A stretch of 5,663 bases of DNA from assembly GCA_903921295.1 (NCBI GenBank), contig CAIXOZ010000070.1:1-5663 (forward strand), in the 5' to 3' direction. Within the stretch, counting starts at the first letter, position 1. The number at the start of each line of letters is the position of its first letter. Both the position numbers and the translations under genes were made by a program. The notes beneath the pieces were generated by a model, which saw nothing but the letters and a program-made list of their open reading frames with translations, was not told the DNA's origin and made no database searches. The stretch is from an uncultured cyanobacterium (GTDB taxonomy: Bacteria; Cyanobacteriota; Cyanobacteriia; PCC-6307; Cyanobiaceae). Shown piece by piece: positions 1-5,663 of the stretch.

Positions 1-580
1 GCGGCGGCTCCGACAAGGGCGGCGGCAGGTCCGCCAGCCAGGCCGCCACCGAGCGCCCGCTGCCGCACGGTGGCGACCCTGGAGCCGGCGGCACCAGGCT
101 CGGATCAAGGACGGCCAGGGGCGCGAGCACGAAGGGTCGCTCCAGCAGGCGCGGATGGGGCAGCTGCAGCACCGCGGTGTGGCAGCGCAGATCACCCCAC
201 CAGAGGAGATCGAGATCGAGACAGCGTGGTCCCCAGCGCTCCAGCCGCTGCCGGCCGAAGCGCTGCTCGAGGGCCAGGAGGTCGACCATCAGCGCCTCCG
301 CCGTGGCCTGGCTGGGAACCCGGAGCCCCTGCACCAGCAGCACCGCATTCAGATAGTCGGGCTGATCGGCAGGTCCACCCACGGGGGTGGTGCGGAACAG
401 CGGCGACCAGCGCAGCGTCAGACCTGCAGCACCGTGGTTGCTCAGCAGTTGCTGCAGGGGTCTGCGCACCGCCTGCAGGGTCTGCACCGGCGTACCGACA
501 GCGCTGGGGAGATTGGCCCCGAGCCCAATGGCGGCGCCCACAGGGCCCTGATCGCTCCGACAGGACGGGAGGATCCCCAT
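1..580 (-). CDS. folK: 2-amino-4-hydroxy-6-hydroxymethyldihydropteridine pyrophosphokinase (HPPK), 3' end cut by window edge
   Basis: HPPK transfers pyrophosphate from ATP to 6-hydroxymethyl-7,8-dihydropterin, the step before dihydropteroate synthase in folate synthesis (cytosolic). Read from the ATG at 580-578, the frame stays open for 193 codons to the left edge. Visible landmarks are AIGLGAN near residues 17-23, QPDYLNAV at 73-80, the HPPK signature RWGPRCLDLD at 115-124, and LPHPRLLERPF at 140-150. Compared from memory with E. coli HPPK, R119, D122, D124, H142, R148 and F150 keep a constant offset of 27 from R92, D95, D97, H115, R121 and F123, so the catalytic Mg-binding aspartates appear intact. 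E. coli HPPK is about 159 residues, so only a short C-terminal tail should be missing. Upstream of the ATG the frame meets a stop (TGA in the 685-700 area) with no better start. The gene is transcribed divergently from chlD. Function is near certain; the start is likely. Confidence 0.94.
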   Translation of the reverse strand, partial: MGILPSCRSDQGPVGAAIGLGANLPSAVGTPVQTLQAVRRPLQQLLSNHGAAGLTLRWSPLFRTTPVGGPADQPDYLNAVLLVQGLRVPSQATAEALMVDLLALEQRFGRQRLERWGPRCLDLDLLWWGDLRCHTAVLQLPHPRLLERPFVLAPLAVLDPSLVPPAPGSPPCGSGRSVAAWLADLPPPLSEPP

Positions 581-729
581 GGCTGGCGACGGGAAGCGCT
601 CAGCGACCCTAGGGGCCTGCCGCCTGGCAAGACGCGCCCCGGGCGGCCCGTTGGCCGGCGCGGCACCGTCAGGAGTCCGGGCTGATCAGCGAGACTGCCC
701 ACTGTTCTACGGGCCAGCGCCGTTTCTTC
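581..729. promoter_or_regulatory. Divergent intergenic region between folK and chlD
   Basis: This 149-bp stretch separates two divergent starts and must carry the promoters of folK (minus) and chlD (plus), unless chlD starts further in at 808. I see no convincing -35/-10 pair and no strong Shine-Dalgarno sequence before the ATG at 730. A perfect 10-bp palindrome, GCTGATCAGC, lies at 681-690 near the middle. It could be an operator half-site pair, but palindromes of that length are expected by chance in a window this size. The promoter role is inferred from gene orientation only. Confidence 0.35.
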
Positions 730-2892
730 ATGGTTGCCAGCGGACCTCAGGCTGCCCCCGACCCCGCCAGCGCCGGAAGCTCCGCCACGCGCGGCGAGCG
801 CGCGGCGATGGCGGAGCGGGCCTTCCCTCTGGCGGCGATCACCGGTCACGGCACCCTGAAACTGGCCCTGCTGCTGGCGGCCGTCGACCCGGGCCTGGGC
901 GGCGTGGTGATCGCCGGCGGCCGGGGCACCGGCAAATCGGTGCTGGCCCGAGGGCTGCATGCGCTGCTGCCGCCCATCGATGTGCTCGACCTCGGCGGTT
1001 CCGGCGCCGATGTGGGCGCTGGCCGCAATCTCGATCCCAACCGTCCTGACGACTGGGACGAGGCCACCCGCGAACGGCTGCAGTCGCTCGGGGCCGATCC
1101 CAGTGGCAACGATCGCAGCGCCCTGCTGCCGACCCGGGTGATCCCGGCGCCCTTTGTGCAGGTGCCGCTCGGCATCACGGAAGACCGTCTGGTGGGCTCG
1201 GTGGATGTCACCGCCTCCCTGGCCAGCGGGCGGGCCGTGTTCCAACCGGGCCTGCTGGCGGAAGCCCACCGCGGCGTGCTCTACGTCGATGAACTGAACC
1301 TGCTCGATGACGGCATCACCAACCTGTTGCTGGCGGCGGTGGGCAGCGGCGAGAACCGGATCGAACGGGAAGGGCTGAGCCTGAGCCATCCCTGCCGCTG
1401 CCTGTTGATCGCCACCTACAACCCCGAGGAGGGAGCGATCCGCGATCACCTGCTGGATCGTTTCGCCATCGCCCTCTCCGCCAACCAGGTGCTCGATGTG
1501 GAGCAGCGGGTGGCGATCACCCGCAGTGCCATGGGCCATGCCGAGGCGAGCGAAAGCTTCCGCAACCAGTGGCTGGAGGACACCGATGCCCTGGCGACCC
1601 AGCTCCTGCTCGCCCGCCAGTGGCTGCCGGATGTGACCATCGCCAGGGAACAGATCGCCTACCTGGTGAAGGAAGCGATCCGGGGCGGCGTCGAGGGGCA
1701 CCGTTCCGAGCTCTACGCGGTGCGGGTGGCCCGGGCCCATGCCGCCCTCAGCGGCCGCGACAGGGTCGAGGCCGAGGATCTGCAGGTGGCGGTGCGTCTG
1801 GTGATCGCGCCGCGGGCTCTGCAGCTGCCGCCCCCCGATCCCGACCAGCCCCTGGAGCCGCCGCCACCGCCGCCACCGCAGGGAGAACAGCCGCCGGAAG
1901 AACCGGAACCGCCCGAGAGCGAGCAGGAGCCCGAGGATCCGGACGACGAACCCGAGGAGCCTGAGGACGACACCCCCGAGGATCAGGCCCCGCCCTCGAT
2001 TCCGGAGGAATTCCTGCTCGATCCCGAGGCCACGGCGATCGATCCCGACCTGCTGCTCTTTTCCGCTGCCAAGGCGAAATCCGGTGGCAGCGGCAACCGC
2101 TCGATCGTGCTCAGCGACAGCCGCGGCCGTTATGTCAAACCGATGCTGCCCCGCGGCCCGGTCAAGCGGATCGCCGTCGATGCCACCCTGCGGGCGGCGG
2201 CGCCTTACCAGAAGGCCCGGCGCCAGCGTCAGCCGGAGCGCACGGTGATCGTGGAGGAGGGCGATCTGCGCGCCAAGCAGTTGCAGCGCAAGGCCGGCTC
2301 GCTGGTGATCTTCCTCGTGGATGCCAGCGGCTCGATGGCCCTGAACCGCATGCAGAGCGCCAAGGGGGCGGTGATCCGGCTGCTCACCGAGGCCTATGAG
2401 AACCGCGACGAGGTGGCCCTGATCCCCTTCCGCGGCGACCAGGCGGAGGTGCTGCTGCCCCCGACCCGTTCCATCACAGCCGCCAGAAGACGCCTGGAAT
2501 CGATGCCCTGCGGCGGCGGCTCTCCCCTGGCCCACGGCCTCACCCAGGCGGCCAGGGTCGGTGCCAATGCGCTGGCCACCGGGGATCTGGGACAGGTGGT
2601 GGTGGTGGCGATCACCGACGGACGCGGCAACGTGCCCCTGTCACGCTCTCTGGGTCAGCCCCAGCTGGAGGGCGAGGAGCCGGTGGATCTCAAGGAGGAG
2701 GTGAAGCAGGTGGCTGGCCGTTACAGGGCCCTGGGCCTGAAGCTGCTGGTGATCGACACCGAGCGCAAGTTCATCGGTAGCGGCATGGGCAAGGACCTGG
2801 CGACCGCAGCCGGTGGCCGCTATGTGCAGCTGCCGAAGGCCAGCGACCAGGCGATCGCCGCGATTGCGATGGAGGCGATCAACGGGGTCTGA
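730..2892 (+). CDS. chlD: Magnesium chelatase subunit D (ChlD)
   Basis: ChlD, with ChlI and ChlH, forms the ATP-dependent magnesium chelatase that inserts Mg2+ into protoporphyrin IX, the first committed step of chlorophyll synthesis. The 720-residue product has three parts. An N-terminal AAA+ domain (about 32-365) carries Walker A GGRGTGKS at 63-70 and Walker B LYVDEL at 184-189. A linker (about 366-432) begins with prolines, including seven in a row at 377-383, and becomes strongly acidic. A C-terminal von Willebrand A domain (about 520-715) has the MIDAS motif DASGS at 531-535, GGGSPLAHG around 595-603 and ITDGR with D630. Length fits the family (roughly 670-720 residues). The chosen ATG gives a 26-residue Ala/Ser/Pro-rich lead before a second ATG at 808 (M27), after which the family-like sequence starts; 808 is a real alternative giving 694 residues. 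Neither start has a strong ribosome site. Both Walker motifs look intact. Identity is near certain. Confidence 0.96.
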   Translation: MVASGPQAAPDPASAGSSATRGERAAMAERAFPLAAITGHGTLKLALLLAAVDPGLGGVVIAGGRGTGKSVLARGLHALLPPIDVLDLGGSGADVGAGRNLDPNRPDDWDEATRERLQSLGADPSGNDRSALLPTRVIPAPFVQVPLGITEDRLVGSVDVTASLASGRAVFQPGLLAEAHRGVLYVDELNLLDDGITNLLLAAVGSGENRIEREGLSLSHPCRCLLIATYNPEEGAIRDHLLDRFAIALSANQVLDVEQRVAITRSAMGHAEASESFRNQWLEDTDALATQLLLARQWLPDVTIAREQIAYLVKEAIRGGVEGHRSELYAVRVARAHAALSGRDRVEAEDLQVAVRLVIAPRALQLPPPDPDQPLEPPPPPPPQGEQPPEEPEPPESEQEPEDPDDEPEEPEDDTPEDQAPPSIPEEFLLDPEATAIDPDLLLFSAAKAKSGGSGNRSIVLSDSRGRYVKPMLPRGPVKRIAVDATLRAAAPYQKARRQRQPERTVIVEEGDLRAKQLQRKAGSLVIFLVDASGSMALNRMQSAKGAVIRLLTEAYENRDEVALIPFRGDQAEVLLPPTRSITAARRRLESMPCGGGSPLAHGLTQAARVGANALATGDLGQVVVVAITDGRGNVPLSRSLGQPQLEGEEPVDLKEEVKQVAGRYRALGLKLLVIDTERKFIGSGMGKDLATAAGGRYVQLPKASDQAIAAIAMEAINGV
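1858..1878 (+). other. Seven-codon proline run at the head of the ChlD linker
   Basis: Seven consecutive proline codons (CCG or CCA) encode P377-P383 of ChlD, followed by about 40 residues dominated by Pro, Glu and Asp. Pro-then-acidic linkers between the AAA+ and VWA domains are a known trait of ChlD/BchD; the exact run length is what is seen here. Long proline runs usually need elongation factor P for smooth translation. The CCG/CCA repeat is also a short low-complexity tract in the DNA. Confidence 0.85.
2851..2858. repeat. HIP1 octamer (highly iterated palindrome)
   Basis: This is an exact GCGATCGC, sitting inside the 10-bp palindrome GGCGATCGCC at 2850-2859 within the 3' end of chlD. HIP1 is over-represented in many cyanobacterial genomes. 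I noticed only one exact copy in the window, so it supports a cyanobacterial origin only weakly. Confidence 0.6.
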
Positions 2893-2970
2893 ACCAGCAC
2901 GGCATCGGTCGGGGCCCAGCACCGGCCGGCGAAGGCTGATCACGCCCGATGGCCTGGAATGGCCTGACAC

Positions 2971-2990
2971 CTGAGCGACCGGGCGCTCAG
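2971..2990. terminator. Candidate bidirectional hairpin between convergent genes
   Basis: CTGAGCG and CGCTCAG form a perfect 7-bp stem around a 6-nt loop (ACCGGG). It lies in the 102-bp gap between the chlD stop (2892) and the minus-strand MCE stop (2995-2997), and starts 4 nt beyond the MCE stop. There is no T-run on either side, so it is not a canonical intrinsic terminator. It may stabilise the 3' ends or limit convergent read-through. The role is inferred from position and symmetry. Confidence 0.45.
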
Positions 2991-2994
2991 CCCA

Positions 2995-3882
2995 TCAGGG
3001 CCTGGCCGGCGCCGCAGGCGGTTGAGGCGCGGCGCCGGCCGGATACATCTCATCGAAGAACTGGCCCAGGCCGATCGCCACACTGCGAACCCCGGCCATG
3101 AAGGTCGGATCCGAGGTGAGGCGGTTCACATCCCCACCCACCGCTTTCCAACGGGCGGTGAGTGCCTCGGCGTTGGCCACGGTCTCCTTGAGTTGAGACA
3201 CCGTGGTCGGGTTGTCGACGGCGGCGGTGACATTGCGGATGTGGGCCGTGGCCTCCTCAACATTGCCGCCGGCCCGGTCGAGCCGCTGCACCAGACCCTG
3301 AGCCTGCCTGAGAAACACCGTGGCCTCGCTGGCGGTGAGCTCGAACTTCTGGGCGGCGCTGGTGACCGTGGGCACGAGTTTGCCGCGATCGGCGTCCTCA
3401 AGCATCCGCTGCACCAGATCGGTGACGGTGCTGAGGCTGGGAGCTGCACGACCGACGATCACGGAATCAGCGCAGACGATCCGGCGCTGATCACAATCCC
3501 TGGAGAGCGGGCCGGCCAGCCCGGCCGGCAGCGACGGACCGCCACCCAGGAGCGCCACCTGGGCGTTGGCACCAAGGAGGGAGCCACTCTGCACCTGGGC
3601 CACCACCGGCCGTGGCAGCTTCAGATCAGGGGAATTGATCTCGAGCACCGCAACCACCGCCTCGGGGGTGGCCTCCACCGAGCGCACATTGCCCACGACC
3701 ACACCGCGGTAGGTGACAGCCGAACGGGGCGCCAGACCGGCGGCATCCTGGAGCTCGAGTCGGACCTGCCACTGGGTCTGACCGAGGCTGAGACCGCGAA
3801 GCCAGAACCAGAACCCACCGCCACCGATCAAGGCGGCCAGCAGGGAAAATCCCACGATCGCCTCGCGCACACTGCGACGCAT
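2995..3882 (-). CDS. MCE/MlaD-family substrate-binding protein of a lipid ABC transporter (Ycf22-like)
   Basis: MCE proteins form hexameric rings that carry lipids between membranes: MlaD in E. coli, TGD2 in chloroplasts, Ycf22 in some plastids and cyanobacteria. The 295-residue product starts with a short basic N terminus, then one hydrophobic anchor (about 8-31, Gly/Phe/Trp-rich). The MCE domain follows (about 37-115), with DAAGLAPRSAVTYRGVVVG at 46-64 and a glycine-rich end at 113-115. The rest (about 143-275) looks mostly helical, as in MCE proteins with a long C-terminal helical region, and ends in an Ala/Pro tail. It should sit in the inner or thylakoid membrane with its bulk outside the cytoplasm. 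The only two cysteines, C130 and C137, lie just after the MCE domain. The ATG at 3882 follows the upstream ATPase stop by 3 nt, showing tight co-transcription. Family assignment is firm; the transported lipid and direction are unknown. Confidence 0.9.
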   Translation of the reverse strand: MRRSVREAIVGFSLLAALIGGGGFWFWLRGLSLGQTQWQVRLELQDAAGLAPRSAVTYRGVVVGNVRSVEATPEAVVAVLEINSPDLKLPRPVVAQVQSGSLLGANAQVALLGGGPSLPAGLAGPLSRDCDQRRIVCADSVIVGRAAPSLSTVTDLVQRMLEDADRGKLVPTVTSAAQKFELTASEATVFLRQAQGLVQRLDRAGGNVEEATAHIRNVTAAVDNPTTVSQLKETVANAEALTARWKAVGGDVNRLTSDPTFMAGVRSVAIGLGQFFDEMYPAGAAPQPPAAPARP

Positions 3883-3885
3883 CGC

Positions 3886-4704
3886 TCAGAGCTCCGAGGG
3901 TTGCATGGGTCCTTCCAGGCTACCGCTCCTGAATTGCTGGACGTAGGGATTGTCGGTCAACCGGAAATCAGCAACGCTCCCCTGCCACCGGAAGCGTCCG
4001 TCATAGAGAAGGGCGACGCGATCGGCGGTGCGCTCGATCGTGCTGTGCACATGGCTGACGACGATCGAGCTGCCACCGGCCACCTCGGAGCTGCGCACGA
4101 TCAGATCCTCGATGCGGGTGCAGGCCACCGGATCCAGGCCGGCGGTCGGTTCATCGAAGAGCAGCACCGGTTGCTGGCCGGGCGGCTGGGAGGGGTCATC
4201 CACAAGGGCGCGGGCAAAGCTGACCCGCTTCTGCATGCCGCCACTGAGCTCTCCGGGGAAGAGATCGTTGATGCCATAGAGACCGACGGCCTCCAGGCAG
4301 CGACTGACGCGCTCGCGGATCTGGGGTTCCCGGAGCCGGCCGTCGCGGTAGAGCAGAAAACCGACGTTCTCCTGGACGGTGAGGGAAGCCAACAAGGCAG
4401 GGTTCTGGAACACCAGCCGCACATCCGGGGGCTGACGCTGGTCGAGCCGCAGATAGGCCTGGGGAATGCCGTGGATGCGCACCTCTCCGGACTGGGGCCG
4501 GAGCAGTCCCGCCAGCACCCGCAGGATCGTCGATTTGCCCGAACCCGAGGGCCCGACCACCACCAGCCGCTCCCCGGGGGCCAGCGCCAGGCTGATGCCA
4601 TCGAGCACGCGATGACTGCCCCAGCCGATCACGACCTCCTCCATCTCCAGCACCGGCGGATCGGTGAGGGCCGGCGCCGGCGGCAAAGGCTGGCTGGAAA
4701 CCAC
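3886..4704 (-). CDS. ABC transporter ATP-binding protein, MlaF-like
   Basis: This is the cytosolic ATPase that would drive the MCE-type lipid transporter encoded just downstream. Numbering from the GTG at 4704 (272 residues), it shows Walker A GPSGSGKST at 51-59, the Q-loop glutamine Q100 in LVFQNPALL, the ABC signature LSGGMQKR at 153-160, Walker B VLLFDEP at 180-186 with the D-loop GLDP shortly after, and the switch histidine H218 in VVSHV. All nucleotide-binding motifs are intact. The start is uncertain. The frame is open up to a TTG at 4761 (291 residues); other options are GTG 4704, GTG 4653 and ATG 4644. MlaF-type ATPases normally place Walker A about 35-40 residues in, which favours the later starts, and no option has a clear ribosome site. 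It overlaps nothing and is followed after 3 nt by the MCE gene. The usual third partner, a MlaE-type permease, is not in this window. Confidence 0.92.
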   Translation of the reverse strand: MVSSQPLPPAPALTDPPVLEMEEVVIGWGSHRVLDGISLALAPGERLVVVGPSGSGKSTILRVLAGLLRPQSGEVRIHGIPQAYLRLDQRQPPDVRLVFQNPALLASLTVQENVGFLLYRDGRLREPQIRERVSRCLEAVGLYGINDLFPGELSGGMQKRVSFARALVDDPSQPPGQQPVLLFDEPTAGLDPVACTRIEDLIVRSSEVAGGSSIVVSHVHSTIERTADRVALLYDGRFRWQGSVADFRLTDNPYVQQFRSGSLEGPMQPSEL

Positions 4705-4790
4705 AGGGGCGAGCAGGCGATGTCGGTTCCATCCTGGCGCGCTGTCCTTAAAGTTCCACAATCTGCAGCCGGCGTTCGCGCCCTGCCCGC
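4705..4790. promoter_or_regulatory. Divergent region between the ABC ATPase and yvcK-like genes
   Basis: The two genes point away from each other, so promoters for both are expected here. The one AT-richer pocket, about 4747-4764 (TTAAAGTTCCACAAT), stands out from the GC-rich surroundings. It contains -10-like hexamers such as CACAAT on the plus strand, but no good -35 partner. If the ATPase started at its most upstream TTG (4761), only 29 bp would remain between the genes. The assignment rests on orientation and base composition. Confidence 0.35.
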
Positions 4791-5663
4791 TTGAACCAGC
4801 AGCGGCCCCAACGTCGAAGCCGACGCCTGCGCACCGGCCTCAAGGCCCCTGGCCTCCTGCGTGGTGGCGATCAGCAACGCAGGGATCTGATCAGCCGCTC
4901 CCGCCGGGCAGCCCGCTGGCTTCAGCCGGGTCTGGTGGTGAAGCGGTGGATGCTCACCTCCGGCATCGGTCTGGTTCTGGCCCTGCTGGGTGCCGCGGTC
5001 TGGGCGGATCTGCAGCCGATCTACTGGGTGTTGCAGTCGATTCGCTGGCTGCTGCAGAACATCACCCAGGTGCTGCCGCGAGCGGTGACCGGTCCCCTGG
5101 TGCTGCTGGCGGGGGGGGCCCTGGTCTGGCTGGGCCAGAGCCGCAGCTTCGGGTCGATCCAGCAGGCGCTGGCCCCCGAAAAGGACACCGTGCTGGTGGA
5201 TGCGCTGATGGCCCAACGCCGCCTGAACCGGGGCCCGAACATCGTGGCCATCGGCGGCGGCACCGGGCTGTCCACCCTCCTCAGCGGCCTGAAGCGCTAC
5301 AGCAGCAACATCACGGCGATCGTGACGGTGGCCGACGACGGGGGTAGCAGCGGCGTGCTGCGTCGGGAGCTCGGGGTGCAGCCACCGGGGGATATCCGCA
5401 ACTGCCTGGCGGCCCTGGCCCGGGAAGAGCCCCTGCTGACCAAGTTGTTTCAATACCGCTTCAAGGCCGGCACCGGCCTCGAAGGCCACAGCTTCGGCAA
5501 TCTGTTCCTATCGGCGCTGACGGCGATCACCGGCAGCCTGGAAACGGCGATCACGGCCAGCAGCCGCGTGTTGGCGGTTCAGGGCCAGGTGGTGCCCGCC
5601 ACAACCGCGGATGTGAAGCTCTGGGCCGAACTCGAGAACGGCGATCGGATCGAGGGCGAATCA
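4791..5663 (+). CDS. YvcK/CofD-like protein (gluconeogenesis factor family) with N-terminal membrane segments, 3' end cut by window edge
   Basis: The YvcK (GlmR) family binds UDP-sugars such as UDP-GlcNAc and helps balance carbon flow between central metabolism and cell-wall precursors in Bacillus; its fold resembles the F420 enzyme CofD. The window holds 291 codons. Residues 1-53 are strongly basic (about 16 Arg/Lys). Two hydrophobic segments follow at about 55-72 and 99-116, predicting an anchor with both ends in the cytoplasm. The conserved domain begins at 151 with IVAIGGGTGL (nucleotide-binding glycine loop), then VADDGGSSG at 180-188, PPGDIRN at 198-204 and GHSFGNLF near 230. A stop in frame at 4749-4751 bounds the start. 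The TTG at 4791 is the only reasonable start upstream of the basic stretch; an internal ATG at 4950 would remove that stretch but keep both membrane segments. It is divergent from the ABC ATPase. The family is clear; the cyanobacterial function is inferred. Confidence 0.9.
   Translation, partial: MNQQRPQRRSRRLRTGLKAPGLLRGGDQQRRDLISRSRRAARWLQPGLVVKRWMLTSGIGLVLALLGAAVWADLQPIYWVLQSIRWLLQNITQVLPRAVTGPLVLLAGGALVWLGQSRSFGSIQQALAPEKDTVLVDALMAQRRLNRGPNIVAIGGGTGLSTLLSGLKRYSSNITAIVTVADDGGSSGVLRRELGVQPPGDIRNCLAALAREEPLLTKLFQYRFKAGTGLEGHSFGNLFLSALTAITGSLETAITASSRVLAVQGQVVPATTADVKLWAELENGDRIEGES

Noticed and set aside
70..685. Two plus-strand open frames (70-612 and 155-685) and 579-1049 across the folK-chlD region
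   Set aside because: The first two are antisense to folK, whose catalytic motifs are intact; the third is an out-of-frame shadow of chlD. None shows a recognisable family.
442..2535. A 697-codon open frame on the minus strand, opposite chlD and overlapping folK
   Set aside because: Its sequence is rich in His, Gln, Gly and Arg with no recognisable domain, as expected from reading a GC-rich gene in antisense. It overlaps two genes of certain identity. Length alone is weak evidence at this GC content.
4670..4681. 12-bp palindrome GCCGGCGCCGGC as an operator
   Set aside because: It consists only of G and C in a GC-rich region where such palindromes are easily made, and may lie inside coding sequence. 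Kept only as a side note on the ATPase start.
3022..4794. A 590-codon open frame on the plus strand across the MCE and ATPase genes
   Set aside because: It is antisense to two genes with intact family motifs and shows only low-complexity His/Gly/Glu-rich sequence without a domain.
4629..5489. Minus-strand open frame opposite the yvcK-like gene, and a plus-strand frame at 4664-5347 overlapping it
   Set aside because: Both lie over the frame that encodes the conserved YvcK motifs, and both have antisense-type or frame-shifted composition.
4791..5663. CofD (2-phospho-L-lactate transferase of coenzyme F420 synthesis) as the identity of the last gene
   Set aside because: The fold family is shared, but GGGTGL, DDGGSSG and PPGDIRN together are the YvcK-type pattern, and the membrane extension is not a CofD trait.
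1..5663. A novel defence, mobile or biosynthetic system in the window
   Set aside because: Every stretch longer than about 150 bp is explained by one of five housekeeping genes; there are no repeats, integrase or transposase genes, or composition shifts that suggest acquired DNA.

Overview
This is a very GC-rich window of core-genome character that reads as a picocyanobacterium of the Cyanobium / high-GC Synechococcus type. The assignment rests on a magnesium-chelatase ChlD subunit (chlorophyll synthesis), a cyanobacterial-style MCE lipid-transport protein with its ABC ATPase, and a YvcK/CofD-like protein with a two-helix membrane extension at its N terminus. There is a single exact copy of the cyanobacterial HIP1 octamer (GCGATCGC). 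I see no mobile element, CRISPR array, tRNA, rRNA or phage gene.

Layout from left to right. (1) Bases 1-580, minus strand: folK (HPPK, folate synthesis), missing its last codons at the window edge. (2) Bases 581-729: divergent intergenic region. (3) Bases 730-2892, plus strand: chlD, complete, with an AAA+ domain, a proline-rich then acidic linker, and a von Willebrand A domain. (4) Bases 2893-2994: short convergent gap with a perfect 7-bp-stem hairpin. (5) Bases 2995-3882, minus strand: an MCE/MlaD-family protein (called ycf22 in plastids), immediately downstream of (6) a MlaF-like ABC ATPase on the minus strand (stop at 3886, start uncertain, 4644-4761). These two form a tight operon with a 3-nt gap. 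(7) A short divergent region. (8) From 4791 to the right edge, plus strand: a yvcK-like gene, cut off after 291 codons.

The genes serve separate housekeeping jobs: folate, chlorophyll, envelope or thylakoid lipid transfer, and control of carbon flow into cell-wall precursors. The only clear functional unit is the MCE + ATPase pair, which would need a MlaE-type permease encoded elsewhere. I found no convincing sign of a new biological system. The points worth checking are the start codons of the divergent ATPase/yvcK pair, the seven-proline run and acidic linker in ChlD, a cysteine pair in the MCE protein, the membrane extension of YvcK and the convergent hairpin.
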